Shown here: positions 1 to 5,020 of the stretch, one piece after another | Layout: each line of letters starts with the position of its first letter | Position numbering within the stretch: position 1 is the first letter of the stretch | Assembly (NCBI GenBank): GCA_003486025.1 | Contig: DNHA01000013.1 | Coordinates: 4,971-9,990 of the forward strand | Origin: Micrococcaceae bacterium | GTDB lineage: Bacteria > Actinomycetota > Actinomycetes > Actinomycetales > Micrococcaceae | Reading direction: 5' to 3' | Length of the DNA: 5,020 nt | Made by a program: the position numbers and the translations under genes | Notes under the pieces: generated by a model | Seen by the model: only the letters and a program-made list of their open reading frames with translations | Databases searched by the model: none | What the model was told of the DNA's origin: nothing

Positions 1-576
1 GTCGAAGCCCCGGTCTACGACCAATTTGTTGAGCAGTTCGCGGCCCACGTGGCCACCATCAAATACGGCGACGTCGCCAACCCGGAAAACGTTGTAGGAC
101 CAATCATCAACGATTCGCAGTTGGCCAGCGTGCAGGGCAAAATCGAACAAGCACGACGTGAAGGCGCCCGCGAGGTTCTGACCGGAGAGATTGTTGGAAG
201 GGTGATCCCACCTCATGTCTTTGCCGATGTCACCAGCGAGATGGAACTGTTCCGTGAAGAGATCTTCGGCCCCGTAGTTGGCATCGTCAGGGCAGATAGC
301 GAGGAGCACGCGCTTGCCTTGGCTAACGATACCGAGTTCGGATTGTCCAGTGCGGTCTTCACCACCGACATCGAAAAGGGGGTGCGCTTTGCCCGGGGAA
401 TCAAGGCAGGGATGACGCATATTAATGACATCACCGTCAATGATGAACCGCACGTGATGTTCGGTGGAGAAAAGAACTCTGGACTGGGTCGATTCAACGG
501 AGAATGGGCCATTGAGGAATTCACCACCGATCATTGGATCGGTGTGCAATCGACCGACAAGCAGTACCCGTTTTAG
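1..576 (+). CDS. Aldehyde dehydrogenase, aromatic-aldehyde (vanillin/benzaldehyde) type, C-terminal part (5' end outside window)
   Basis: Oxidises an aldehyde to the carboxylic acid using NAD(P)+ in the cytoplasm. The frame is open from the first base, so the start and the catalytic cysteine lie off the left edge; 191 residues remain of a family usually near 480-500. Visible family marks are the post-cysteine strand [13 protein letters not shown] (1-13), the cofactor-binding EEIFGPV (86-92, with Glu87 and Phe89 as the ALDH nicotinamide-ribose contacts), the conserved Asn at about 142, and [18 protein letters not shown] (147-164). The NDEPH stretch and the WIGVQ...QYPF tail match the vanillin/benzaldehyde dehydrogenase subgroup (YfmT-like) better than betaine or succinate-semialdehyde dehydrogenases. 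A GTG at 49 is internal and is not a start. The gene ends at TAG, 27 bp before a strong hairpin. Family membership is secure; the exact substrate is inferred. Confidence 0.93.
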   Translation, partial: VEAPVYDQFVEQFAAHVATIKYGDVANPENVVGPIINDSQLASVQGKIEQARREGAREVLTGEIVGRVIPPHVFADVTSEMELFREEIFGPVVGIVRADSEEHALALANDTEFGLSSAVFTTDIEKGVRFARGIKAGMTHINDITVNDEPHVMFGGEKNSGLGRFNGEWAIEEFTTDHWIGVQSTDKQYPF

Positions 577-603
577 ACCTTAGTCAACGCTCTTGGAGAA
601 CAT

Positions 604-643
604 GAACAGCCCCGGAATGAGCAATATCATTTCGGGGCTGTTC
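604..643 (+). terminator. 17-bp stem-loop terminator between convergent genes
   Basis: The left arm GAACAGCCCCGGAATGA (604-620) pairs with the right arm TCATTTCGGGGCTGTTC (627-643) across the 6-base loop GCAATA. All 17 positions pair in plus-strand RNA, with one G-U wobble (615 with 632). In minus-strand RNA that position becomes a C-A mismatch, so the stem is better formed for the aldehyde dehydrogenase transcript, though it probably serves both genes. No run of T follows on either side, so it is not a textbook U-tailed terminator; such I-shaped hairpins are common in actinobacteria. It lies 27 bp past the dehydrogenase stop and 26 bp past the Nudix stop. Confidence 0.8.
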
Positions 644-669
644 GTAGTTGAGCCAGATACGGTCCGCGA

Positions 670-1359
670 TTAGCTGGTCGTTTCCTTCTTGGAATCCGTT
701 GCTGGTGGCATGCGCTGGGGGCGGACCGTCAGGATGGGCATTGCTACGCTCATCGCGGCTGCCACAGTTCCCAACGCCGCAAGGTCTTCCAGTGTGGTTC
801 GGGTCGGGCGCATGAGTCCCACTTCGCCACGCTCGAACTTGGTCAAAAGCTCCGTTGGCCTGATCCACTCCGAATTGTCAGCCTCGGTGGTCTGGTGCTT
901 GGGTTCTTGGCCTGGCTGAACCTGGGCCACGTAGAAAAACGTGTCGAAGCGTTTGGGATTATCCGGGGGAGTGATCCAGTTGGCCCACGGACGTAGCTGA
1001 GTGACTTCTAAGTGTGCGCCGGTTTCTTCGAAAATTTCACGTCGGGCTGCTGCCAGCAGTGTTCCGGCATCCAGTACAGCTTGCTGTTCGTTCTTTTCCC
1101 AGATCGATGAGTCTTTCCACAGCTTTGCGTGCTCCACGGCCAGTGCATGCGGGATGGCCTGTGATTGAGCCTCGGCCACGTCCTGGGAATCAACCCGACC
1201 GCCAGGGTAGACAACCATTCCGGCGGCGAAGTCCATGGTGGACACGCGATGCTGGATGAAGACTTCCAATCCCTGAGCGCCTTCCCGGATCATCAGGACG
1301 CTGGCGGCACGTCGCGGTATCACTGGCTGGTTTTTCGGTGCAGTTGAGCTGGGGTCCAT
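670..1359 (-). CDS. Nudix hydrolase with split Nudix box (NUDT19/RP2p-like, possible CoA or acyl-CoA diphosphatase)
   Basis: A 229-residue cytoplasmic protein expected to cleave a nucleoside-diphosphate-linked substrate. The fold opens with the strand AASVLMIREG (18-27) and the EVFIQHR strand (32-38). YPGGRVD (51-57) is the first part of the Nudix box, and REIFEETGA (107-115) matches the REUXEEXGU metal-binding half. The two halves lie about 45 residues further apart than in a standard 23-residue box. The same split is known from the NUDT19/RP2p group, whose studied member hydrolyses CoA esters, so a CoA substrate is plausible but inferred. The MDPSS start is the only sensible one, since the next Met (23) lies inside the first strand. 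Its AGGA (1363-1366) sits only 3 bases from the ATG, which is a poor ribosome site. The gene is divergent from the acyl-CoA dehydrogenase and convergent with the aldehyde dehydrogenase. Confidence 0.9.
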   Translation of the reverse strand: MDPSSTAPKNQPVIPRRAASVLMIREGAQGLEVFIQHRVSTMDFAAGMVVYPGGRVDSQDVAEAQSQAIPHALAVEHAKLWKDSSIWEKNEQQAVLDAGTLLAAARREIFEETGAHLEVTQLRPWANWITPPDNPKRFDTFFYVAQVQPGQEPKHQTTEADNSEWIRPTELLTKFERGEVGLMRPTRTTLEDLAALGTVAAAMSVAMPILTVRPQRMPPATDSKKETTS

Positions 1360-1382
1360 GATTCCTAGTATGGCCGAGATAT

Positions 1383-1411
1383 TCCATAGCTGGGAGCACC
1401 GTGACGCTCAA
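1383..1411 (-). promoter_or_regulatory. Candidate promoter of the Nudix gene
   Basis: On the minus strand, TTGAGC (1411-1406) is followed after exactly 17 bases by TATGGA (1388-1383). The -35 hexamer matches four of six consensus bases and the -10 three of six. Transcription would start near 1376 and leave a leader of under 20 bases, consistent with the weak ribosome site. This is a pattern match only. Confidence 0.3.
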
Positions 1412-1442
1412 GCGGAACCGGGTGAACTTGCTGCCCACGCTG

Positions 1443-1486
1443 CACGAGGTGTCCAAGGGGAGACCCAGTTTGGTTGGTCCCTCGTG
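1443..1486. repeat. Inverted repeat CACGAGG/CCTCGTG in the divergent promoter region
   Basis: CACGAGG (1443-1449) and CCTCGTG (1480-1486) are perfect 7-bp inverted copies with 30 bases between them. The right arm starts directly after the candidate -35 hexamer of the acyl-CoA dehydrogenase gene. It could be a two-site operator, but the length is short enough for chance. Confidence 0.3.
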
Positions 1487-1502
1487 GTCCTGGGGATTTA
1501 AT
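1474..1502 (+). promoter_or_regulatory. Candidate promoter of the acyl-CoA dehydrogenase gene
   Basis: TTGGTC (1474-1479) and TTTAAT (1497-1502) are separated by exactly 17 bases. The -10 box matches five of six consensus bases and the -35 three of six. A start near 1509 would leave a leader of about 50 bases carrying the ribosome site at 1546-1553. If real, it also shows that the open frame reaching back to the GTG at 1401 is not translated in full. Confidence 0.4.
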
Positions 1503-1545
1503 GGCAACACAATCGATGTAGTGTGGATCACAACGAGTGGTGGTC

Positions 1546-1553
1546 AGGAAGGG
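1546..1553 (+). promoter_or_regulatory. Ribosome binding site that fixes the acyl-CoA dehydrogenase start
   Basis: AGGAAGGG ends 6 bases before the ATG at 1560, close to ideal spacing. The same frame is open for 53 codons further upstream to a GTG at 1401, so this site together with the family N-terminus decides the start. Confidence 0.75.
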
Positions 1554-1559
1554 TTTGTC

Positions 1560-2696
1560 ATGTTTGAGCTCAACGAGGAACAATGTGAGCTGGTTGAAGC
1601 GGTTCGAGATTTTGCCGCAGAGAAAATTGCCCCTCATGCCTTGGAGTGGGATCAGAAGGAACATTTCCCCGTTGAGGTGTTGGCCGAGGCTGGCGAACTT
1701 GGCGTCGGTGGCATCTACGTCAGCGAAGAATATGGCGGTTCCGGACTCACTCGCAGCGACGCCGTCCTGATTTTCGAAGAATTATCCAAAGCCTGCCCTA
1801 CCATCGCCGCCTACATTTCCATCCATAACATGGTGGTGTGGATGATCGATAGTTATGGAACCGACGAACAGCGTTCCACCTGGCTCCCGGCAATGACAAC
1901 CATGTCGGAACTAGGGTCCTATTGCTTGACCGAACCAGGCGTCGGCTCGGATGCGGCGGCACTGAGTACCAGTGCAGTTTTGGACGGAGATGAATACGTC
2001 CTCAACGGGGCCAAGCAGTTCATTTCCGGGGCAGGTTCTTCCGCACTCTATCTAGTCATGGCGCGCACCGCGAATACCGGGGCAAAAGGAATCAGCGCAT
2101 TCCTTGTTCCCGCCGATGCTATGGGACTTTCGTTCGGGCCGAAGGAAAAGAAAATGGGCTGGAATGCCCAACCCACCAGGCAGGTCTTCATGCAGAATGT
2201 TCATATTCCTGCAAGCAGCCTCTTAGGAGCTGAGGGGCAGGGCTTCTCGATTGCAATGAGCGGCCTCAACGGCGGTCGGCTGAATATCGGTGCTTGTTCC
2301 ATTGGCGGCGGACAGCTCGCCTTGGAAAAATCGGTGGCTTACCTCAAAGAACGCGAAGCTTTTGGCGGTCCGCTGACCAAGCAGGAAGCTCTGGTGTTCA
2401 AACTTGCCGATATGGATATGGAACTGGAAGCCGCGCGAAGCCTGTTGCGCCGGGCTGCTGCGGCCCTGGATGCGAAGGCGCCGGATGCCGTGCGGCTTTG
2501 CGCGATGGCGAAGCGAGTGGCCACCGACGCAGGTTTTAACGCCGCCAATACCGCGATCCAATTGCATGGTGGATACGGATACCTCAGCGAATATGGGCTG
2601 GAAAAGATTGTCCGTGATCTGCGGGTGCATCAGATTCTGGAAGGTACCAACGAGATTATGCAGTTAATTGTGGGGCGCGGACTGATCGAGTCCTAA
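1560..2696 (+). CDS. Acyl-CoA dehydrogenase, isobutyryl-CoA dehydrogenase (ACAD8) type
   Basis: An FAD flavoenzyme that introduces the alpha-beta double bond into a short acyl-CoA and passes electrons to electron-transfer flavoprotein. The 378 residues equal the usual family length. In order: the N-terminal helical domain starting FELNEEQ; the flavin signature YCLTEPGVGSDAA (121-133); the middle beta domain with KEKKMGWNAQPTR; the SGLNGGRLNIGACS helix start; HGGYGYL (336-342); and RVHQILEGTNEIM (355-367), with Glu361 in the position of the catalytic base. KEKKxGWNxQPTR, GLNGGR.NI..CS and VHQILEG.NE closely follow human ACAD8, which favours isobutyryl-CoA (valine breakdown) over butyryl- or isovaleryl-CoA. 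Neighbouring ACADs such as 2-methylbutyryl-CoA dehydrogenase remain possible. It is divergent from the Nudix gene, and its stop lies 12 bp from that of the convergent aldolase gene. Confidence 0.93.
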   Translation: MFELNEEQCELVEAVRDFAAEKIAPHALEWDQKEHFPVEVLAEAGELGVGGIYVSEEYGGSGLTRSDAVLIFEELSKACPTIAAYISIHNMVVWMIDSYGTDEQRSTWLPAMTTMSELGSYCLTEPGVGSDAAALSTSAVLDGDEYVLNGAKQFISGAGSSALYLVMARTANTGAKGISAFLVPADAMGLSFGPKEKKMGWNAQPTRQVFMQNVHIPASSLLGAEGQGFSIAMSGLNGGRLNIGACSIGGGQLALEKSVAYLKEREAFGGPLTKQEALVFKLADMDMELEAARSLLRRAAAALDAKAPDAVRLCAMAKRVATDAGFNAANTAIQLHGGYGYLSEYGLEKIVRDLRVHQILEGTNEIMQLIVGRGLIES

Positions 2697-2708
2697 GCGC
2701 AGGCAAAC

Positions 2709-3599
2709 CTAGAGGCCCAGTTGCGCCAGGCACGCTGCAACGCGTGCCCGATCGCTTTTGTCCAGTCCCAAAATCGGCAGTGGCAGACAGGATGGCTGAG
2801 CTAGACCCAGCTGTTCTGCGATCGCTGCGACTACGCGAAGGCTTCCACCGCACTCGGTGAATAGCTCCCAGAGCGGGGTCAGCCGTGCCGATTCGGCCAG
2901 TGCCTCGGTAGCGTTTCCTGCTTGGGCTGCGCGGGTGATCGGCAAGGCCAGTTCGGGCAAGGTGCCGCCGATAACCGAGTACCACGCGTCGCAGCCTGCG
3001 GATAAGCCTCGGGCGGCTGAAGCGTCACCGGATACCCCGATGCTCACATGTTCGGGAATGACTGCGCGAATTCCAGCTACGTGTTCGAGGGCTTTGCCCG
3101 CTGCTGGTGGAACTGCCGGAATCTTGATTGAGGCAATGCCGGGCAGCTCGGTCAGACGCCGATAGAGGTCGAGGCTAAAAGAGAAATGTGTGGTGCCGGG
3201 ATTGTCATAGACGATCACCGGAAGATCGCTGTGTTCGGTGAGCGTGCGAAATAGCTCGAAGACATCTGCCTCGGTCAATGGCTGGTAGCTCACCGGTGCT
3301 AGCAGCAGTCCTGCCGCCCCCGCGCGTTGCGCGGCCGCGGCATGGGCCAGAACCTGCGAGGTGCGCAGCGCTCCAACTCCGACAAAGACCGGTGTGTCCC
3401 CGGCATGCTCAACCGCCAGGTGGGAAACCCGGGCGCGTTCTTGCGCGTCGAGATAAGCGTAGGAACCGGTGGATCCAAGGACGGTTATTGAATCTACTCC
3501 TGCGCGGTTCAGCCGTGAAATGAGTGTGGAGAATGCGGCTTCATCCAGTTGGTCGTCGGCCAACGGGGTAAGTGGGAATGCGCTGAGTCCGGTGAACAT
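2709..3599 (-). CDS. DapA/NanA-family class I aldolase (dihydrodipicolinate synthase-like), substrate unknown
   Basis: A 296-residue TIM-barrel lyase or aldolase expected to form a Schiff base with a 2-oxo acid such as pyruvate. The start MFTGLSAFPLTP is typical of the family. GSTGS (42-46) is the pyruvate carboxylate loop, YDNPGTT (131-137) holds the proton-relay Tyr131, and ASIKIP (156-161) holds Schiff-base Lys159. The Arg that follows YNxP in true dihydrodipicolinate synthase (YNVPSRT) is missing, and the usual Glu of the G-T-G-E loop is Ser46, so a lysine-biosynthesis role is unlikely; sugar-acid or other 2-oxo-acid aldol reactions fit better. An in-frame TAG two codons upstream makes this ATG the earliest start. 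The ribosome site is a weak GAAAGAG (3612-3606). The gene ends 12 bp from the acyl-CoA dehydrogenase stop with no clear hairpin between. Confidence 0.9.
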   Translation of the reverse strand: MFTGLSAFPLTPLADDQLDEAAFSTLISRLNRAGVDSITVLGSTGSYAYLDAQERARVSHLAVEHAGDTPVFVGVGALRTSQVLAHAAAAQRAGAAGLLLAPVSYQPLTEADVFELFRTLTEHSDLPVIVYDNPGTTHFSFSLDLYRRLTELPGIASIKIPAVPPAAGKALEHVAGIRAVIPEHVSIGVSGDASAARGLSAGCDAWYSVIGGTLPELALPITRAAQAGNATEALAESARLTPLWELFTECGGSLRVVAAIAEQLGLAQPSCLPLPILGLDKSDRARVAACLAQLGL

Positions 3600-3602
3600 G
3601 TT

Positions 3603-3813
3603 CTACTCTTTCGCGATTGCCGAGGCTAGGGACAGCAGAACGCCTTGCGAGCGCACCAATTCGTACGTTAGCACGGTGCTCTGCCAAGTCCATCGAGACG
3701 GCCGTAATGGTTTCCTCCAGATCCAGAATCTCTGACGTTGGCGGCTTGCAGCAGTCACCTGCGGTCCTGGAGGGGCCAAGAGCGCACGATGGCTTTGCAA
3801 AAATGCACGAGCT
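3603..3813 (-). pseudogene. Possible frame-broken remnant of a small unknown gene just upstream of the aldolase
   Basis: On the minus strand, the frame open from 3813 to 3667 reads protein-like and helical (ILDLEETITAVSMDLAEH) with GC-rich third codon positions. Moving by one base near 3666 leads into a second protein-like stretch, ELVRSQGVLLSLASAIAKE, ending in TAG at 3605-3603. That stop is followed by one codon and then the aldolase ATG, the spacing of a translationally coupled gene pair. The single uninterrupted frame here (from ATG at 3863) instead passes through a Trp/Arg-rich section with rare AGA, AGG, TTA and CGA codons, which looks non-coding. I infer a degraded or frameshifted gene; no family is recognised. 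Chance open frames are a real alternative. Confidence 0.25.
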
Positions 3814-3831
3814 TTAAAGCATTCTGTGCGC
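3782..3831. repeat. Imperfect 50-bp stem-loop with internal palindrome GCTTTAAAGC
   Basis: GCGCAC (3782-3787) pairs with GTGCGC (3826-3831). Inside, GCTTT (3792-3796) can pair with AAAGC (3816-3820), and GCTTTAAAGC (3811-3820) is a perfect 10-bp palindrome. The region is AT-richer than its surroundings and lies just upstream of the binding-protein promoter candidate. It could be an operator or a leader hairpin for minus-strand transcripts; no function is shown. Confidence 0.3.
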
Positions 3832-3839
3832 AAAATCCA

Positions 3840-3868
3840 TTGACTGGCCTGAGTGGTCATCATAGTTT
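3840..3868 (+). promoter_or_regulatory. Candidate promoter of the substrate-binding lipoprotein gene
   Basis: TTGACT (3840-3845) matches five of six -35 consensus bases and is followed after exactly 17 bases by TAGTTT (3863-3868), a weaker -10 box matching three of six. A start near 3875 would give a leader of about 100 bases that begins inside the inverted repeats at 3871-3898. Confidence 0.4.
3859..3864 (-). promoter_or_regulatory. Candidate -10 box for leftward transcription toward the aldolase gene
   Basis: On the minus strand, 3864-3859 reads TATGAT, five of six -10 consensus bases. The best -35 partner is a poor GTGATT 18 bases upstream. Transcription would start near 3852 and give a leader of about 250 bases before the aldolase ATG. 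The box overlaps the rightward promoter candidate, so the two could not easily be occupied at once. Confidence 0.25.
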
Positions 3869-3870
3869 TG

Positions 3871-3898
3871 AGGTGTAACCTGAATCACCTTTCAGGTT
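3871..3898 (+). promoter_or_regulatory. Nested inverted repeats in the leader of the binding-protein gene
   Basis: AACCTGAA (3877-3884) and TTCAGGTT (3891-3898) are perfect 8-bp inverted copies around a 6-base centre TCACCT. AGGTG (3871-3875) is also a perfect complement of CACCT (3886-3890), which lies within that centre. As RNA the two stems interleave. As DNA, AACCTGAA-N6-TTCAGGTT looks like an operator for a dimeric repressor just downstream of the candidate -10 box. Which reading applies cannot be told from sequence. Confidence 0.5.
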
Positions 3899-3937
3899 GG
3901 GGGATCACACTCCGCACAATTTCACTTCGGGACCTGT

Positions 3938-3950
3938 TCCAAGCATTGGA
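3938..3950 (+). repeat. Short inverted repeat TCCAA-GCA-TTGGA upstream of the binding-protein start
   Basis: TCCAA (3938-3942) and TTGGA (3946-3950) form a perfect 5-bp inverted repeat around GCA, 10 bases before the ribosome site. It could be a small operator half-site pair or a weak hairpin; chance is possible at this length. Confidence 0.25.
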
Positions 3951-3959
3951 CGCCCCGCG

Positions 3960-3967
3960 AGGAGAGG
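3960..3967 (+). promoter_or_regulatory. Ribosome binding site supporting a GTG start
   Basis: AGGAGAGG ends 8 bases before the GTG at 3976. With the lipoprotein signal beginning at that codon, this fixes a GTG start for the binding-protein gene. Confidence 0.8.
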
Positions 3968-3975
3968 CTAGACAC

Positions 3976-5020
3976 GTGAAGCGAAGCAGCAAGGTCGTAA
4001 CGGCACTGACACTGAGCGCTGGGTTGGCATTAACCGCCTGCGCACCCACCGCCGAGACCGGAACCAGCACCGAAGGCGGCGACGGCGCAAAGACTGTCAA
4101 CGTCGGCATTGTCTACTCGAAGACCGGCCCACTGGCCGCCTACGGGGATGCCTACTACGAGGGGCTGCAAGCGGGCCTCGACTACGCCACCGACGGCACC
4201 AACAAGGTCGGCGAGACCGAGCTGAACATTACCTATCACGATGATGGCGGAGATCCAGATAAGGCAGTGACCGTCGCCAAAGAGCTGATTGGCAAGGACT
4301 ACAAGATCCTCGCCGGGACCGCCTCATCAGGTATCGCGCTGAAGCTCGTGGAGCAGGCAGCGCAGAACAAGGTCCTCTACATTTCCGGTCCCGCAGCCTC
4401 GGATGCCATCACCGGTGCGAACAAGTACACCTTCCGCTCGGGACGCCAATCCATGCAGGATGTGGCTACCGCCGGCACCTTCGTTGATGATCTGAAGGAC
4501 AAGAAGGTCACCGTTTTCGCTCAGGACAACGCGTTCGGGCAGGGAAACTTGGCCGCCGTTGACGCGATCCTGGGCATGGAGGGTGCCAAGGTCAGCTCCA
4601 TCCTCGTTCCCGAGGACGCCACCGAATTCACCCCCTTTGCACGCCAGCTGGTTGACGCCAAACCTGACCTGGTCTTCGCAGCCTGGGCCGGGGCAACCTC
4701 CGGTTCCATGTGGCAGGCACTGGACCAGCAAGGCGCCTTTGACGTCGCACCAATCGTCACCGGACTGGGAGACGTGGCAACCTATGGTGCCTTCGGCGAC
4801 GCCGGGGAAAAGATCTCCTTCCTGAACCACTACTTCCCGGGTGCTGCCGGCACCGAGGTTGAAAAGTCGATGATCTCTTACATCGAAGAGGCAGGCAAGG
4901 AAGTTGACCTGTTCTCGCCTGATGGATTTGTCGCCGGACAGATGATTGCCCAGGCCGTGGCCGAGGGCGGGGACGACGTAGAAAAAATGGTCACCTCGCT
5001 CGAAGGCTGGAGTTTTGAAG
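3976..5020 (+). CDS. Branched-chain amino acid-type ABC transporter substrate-binding lipoprotein (LivJ/LivK-like), 3' end outside window
   Basis: An extracytoplasmic solute receptor, lipid-anchored outside the membrane, that delivers ligand to an ABC permease. The GTG start opens a signal of MKRSSK followed by a hydrophobic stretch, with lipobox L-T-A-C placing the lipidated cysteine at residue 22. A Thr/Gly/Glu-rich linker (23-40) leads to the type I periplasmic-binding fold: VNVGIVYSKTGPLAAYG (41-57), resembling the LivJ SGPxAxYG segment; GTASSG (114-119), the ligand-contact region in LivJ; and a second lobe with VTVFAQDNAFGQG. All 348 visible residues are in one frame; the family usually has about 380-420. 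The permease and ATPase genes would be expected off the right edge. The family also binds amides, urea and aromatic acids, so the ligand is open. The strong ribosome site and the leader with inverted repeats suggest regulated, high expression. Confidence 0.92.
   Translation, partial: MKRSSKVVTALTLSAGLALTACAPTAETGTSTEGGDGAKTVNVGIVYSKTGPLAAYGDAYYEGLQAGLDYATDGTNKVGETELNITYHDDGGDPDKAVTVAKELIGKDYKILAGTASSGIALKLVEQAAQNKVLYISGPAASDAITGANKYTFRSGRQSMQDVATAGTFVDDLKDKKVTVFAQDNAFGQGNLAAVDAILGMEGAKVSSILVPEDATEFTPFARQLVDAKPDLVFAAWAGATSGSMWQALDQQGAFDVAPIVTGLGDVATYGAFGDAGEKISFLNHYFPGAAGTEVEKSMISYIEEAGKEVDLFSPDGFVAGQMIAQAVAEGGDDVEKMVTSLEGWSFE

Noticed and set aside
213..527. 104-codon minus-strand open frame inside the aldehyde dehydrogenase gene
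   Set aside because: It lies wholly antisense to a well-supported gene, has no ribosome site, and its translation is Ser/Pro-rich with no family features.
49..576. GTG at 49 as the start of a short independent protein
   Set aside because: The frame is open to the first base, and the residues before it ([13 protein letters not shown]) are typical aldehyde dehydrogenase sequence, so this is the tail of a longer gene.
1401..1559. 53-codon N-terminal extension of the acyl-CoA dehydrogenase from a GTG at 1401
   Set aside because: The extension does not resemble the family, has no ribosome site, and would cross a candidate promoter. The ATG at 1560 has a good ribosome site and gives the usual family length.
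2223..2630. 135-codon minus-strand open frame inside the acyl-CoA dehydrogenase gene
   Set aside because: It is antisense to conserved dehydrogenase motifs and shows no domain of its own.
2709..3599. Naming the aldolase dapA
   Set aside because: The key substrate arginine and the usual Glu of the pyruvate loop are missing, so the lysine-pathway name is not supported.
3469..3817. Plus-strand open frames between the aldolase start and the binding-protein promoter
   Set aside because: They overlap the aldolase start region or are antisense to the possible remnant, are Ser/Arg-rich, and have no convincing ribosome site.
4327..4830. 167-codon minus-strand open frame inside the binding-protein gene
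   Set aside because: It is antisense to a clear LivJ-like coding frame, and its Gly/Cys/Val-rich translation is typical of antisense to GC-rich codons.
1..5020. CRISPR array, tRNA, insertion sequence, toxin-antitoxin or phage-defence genes
   Set aside because: No regularly spaced repeats, cloverleaf, transposase or recognisable defence protein was seen in any frame.

Overview
The base composition and coding style (GC-rich third positions, GTG starts, GGAG-type ribosome binding sites, a Gly/Thr/Glu-rich lipoprotein linker) point to a high-GC Gram-positive actinobacterium. A member of the Micrococcaceae (Arthrobacter or Glutamicibacter relatives) is my best guess, but this is inferred from style and not from a marker gene. 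The window reads as ordinary chromosomal metabolic DNA. I see no phage, transposon, CRISPR array, tRNA or rRNA.

Layout, left to right. (1) Bases 1-576, plus strand: the C-terminal part of an NAD(P)-dependent aldehyde dehydrogenase of the aromatic-aldehyde (vanillin/benzaldehyde) type. (2) Bases 604-643: a strong 17-bp hairpin between convergent genes, probably a terminator. (3) Bases 670-1359, minus strand: a Nudix hydrolase whose Nudix box is split by an insertion, as in the NUDT19/RP2p coenzyme A diphosphatase group. (4) Bases 1360-1559: a divergent promoter region. (5) Bases 1560-2696, plus strand: an acyl-CoA dehydrogenase closely resembling isobutyryl-CoA dehydrogenase (ACAD8, valine catabolism). 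(6) Bases 2709-3599, minus strand: a DapA/NanA-type class I aldolase that keeps the Schiff-base lysine but lacks the arginine expected of true dihydrodipicolinate synthase. (7) Bases 3600-3975: a 376-bp intergenic stretch with overlapping divergent promoter candidates, several inverted repeats, and what may be a frame-broken remnant of a small gene just upstream of the aldolase. (8) Bases 3976-5020, plus strand: a GTG-started substrate-binding lipoprotein of the branched-chain amino acid (LivJ/LivK-like) ABC transporter family, cut by the right edge.

How they may work together. The recognised products fit catabolism: uptake through a LivJ-like transporter, oxidation of short branched acyl-CoAs, oxidation of aldehydes, turnover of CoA or acyl-CoA, and an aldolase of unknown substrate. 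Apart from the two divergent pairs, no two adjacent genes are co-directional, so this is not one operon. Any shared pathway is inferred from adjacency. I found no clearly new biological system. The points most worth a second look are the nested inverted repeats in the leader of the binding-protein gene, the possible broken gene ahead of the aldolase, and the unassigned aldolase itself.
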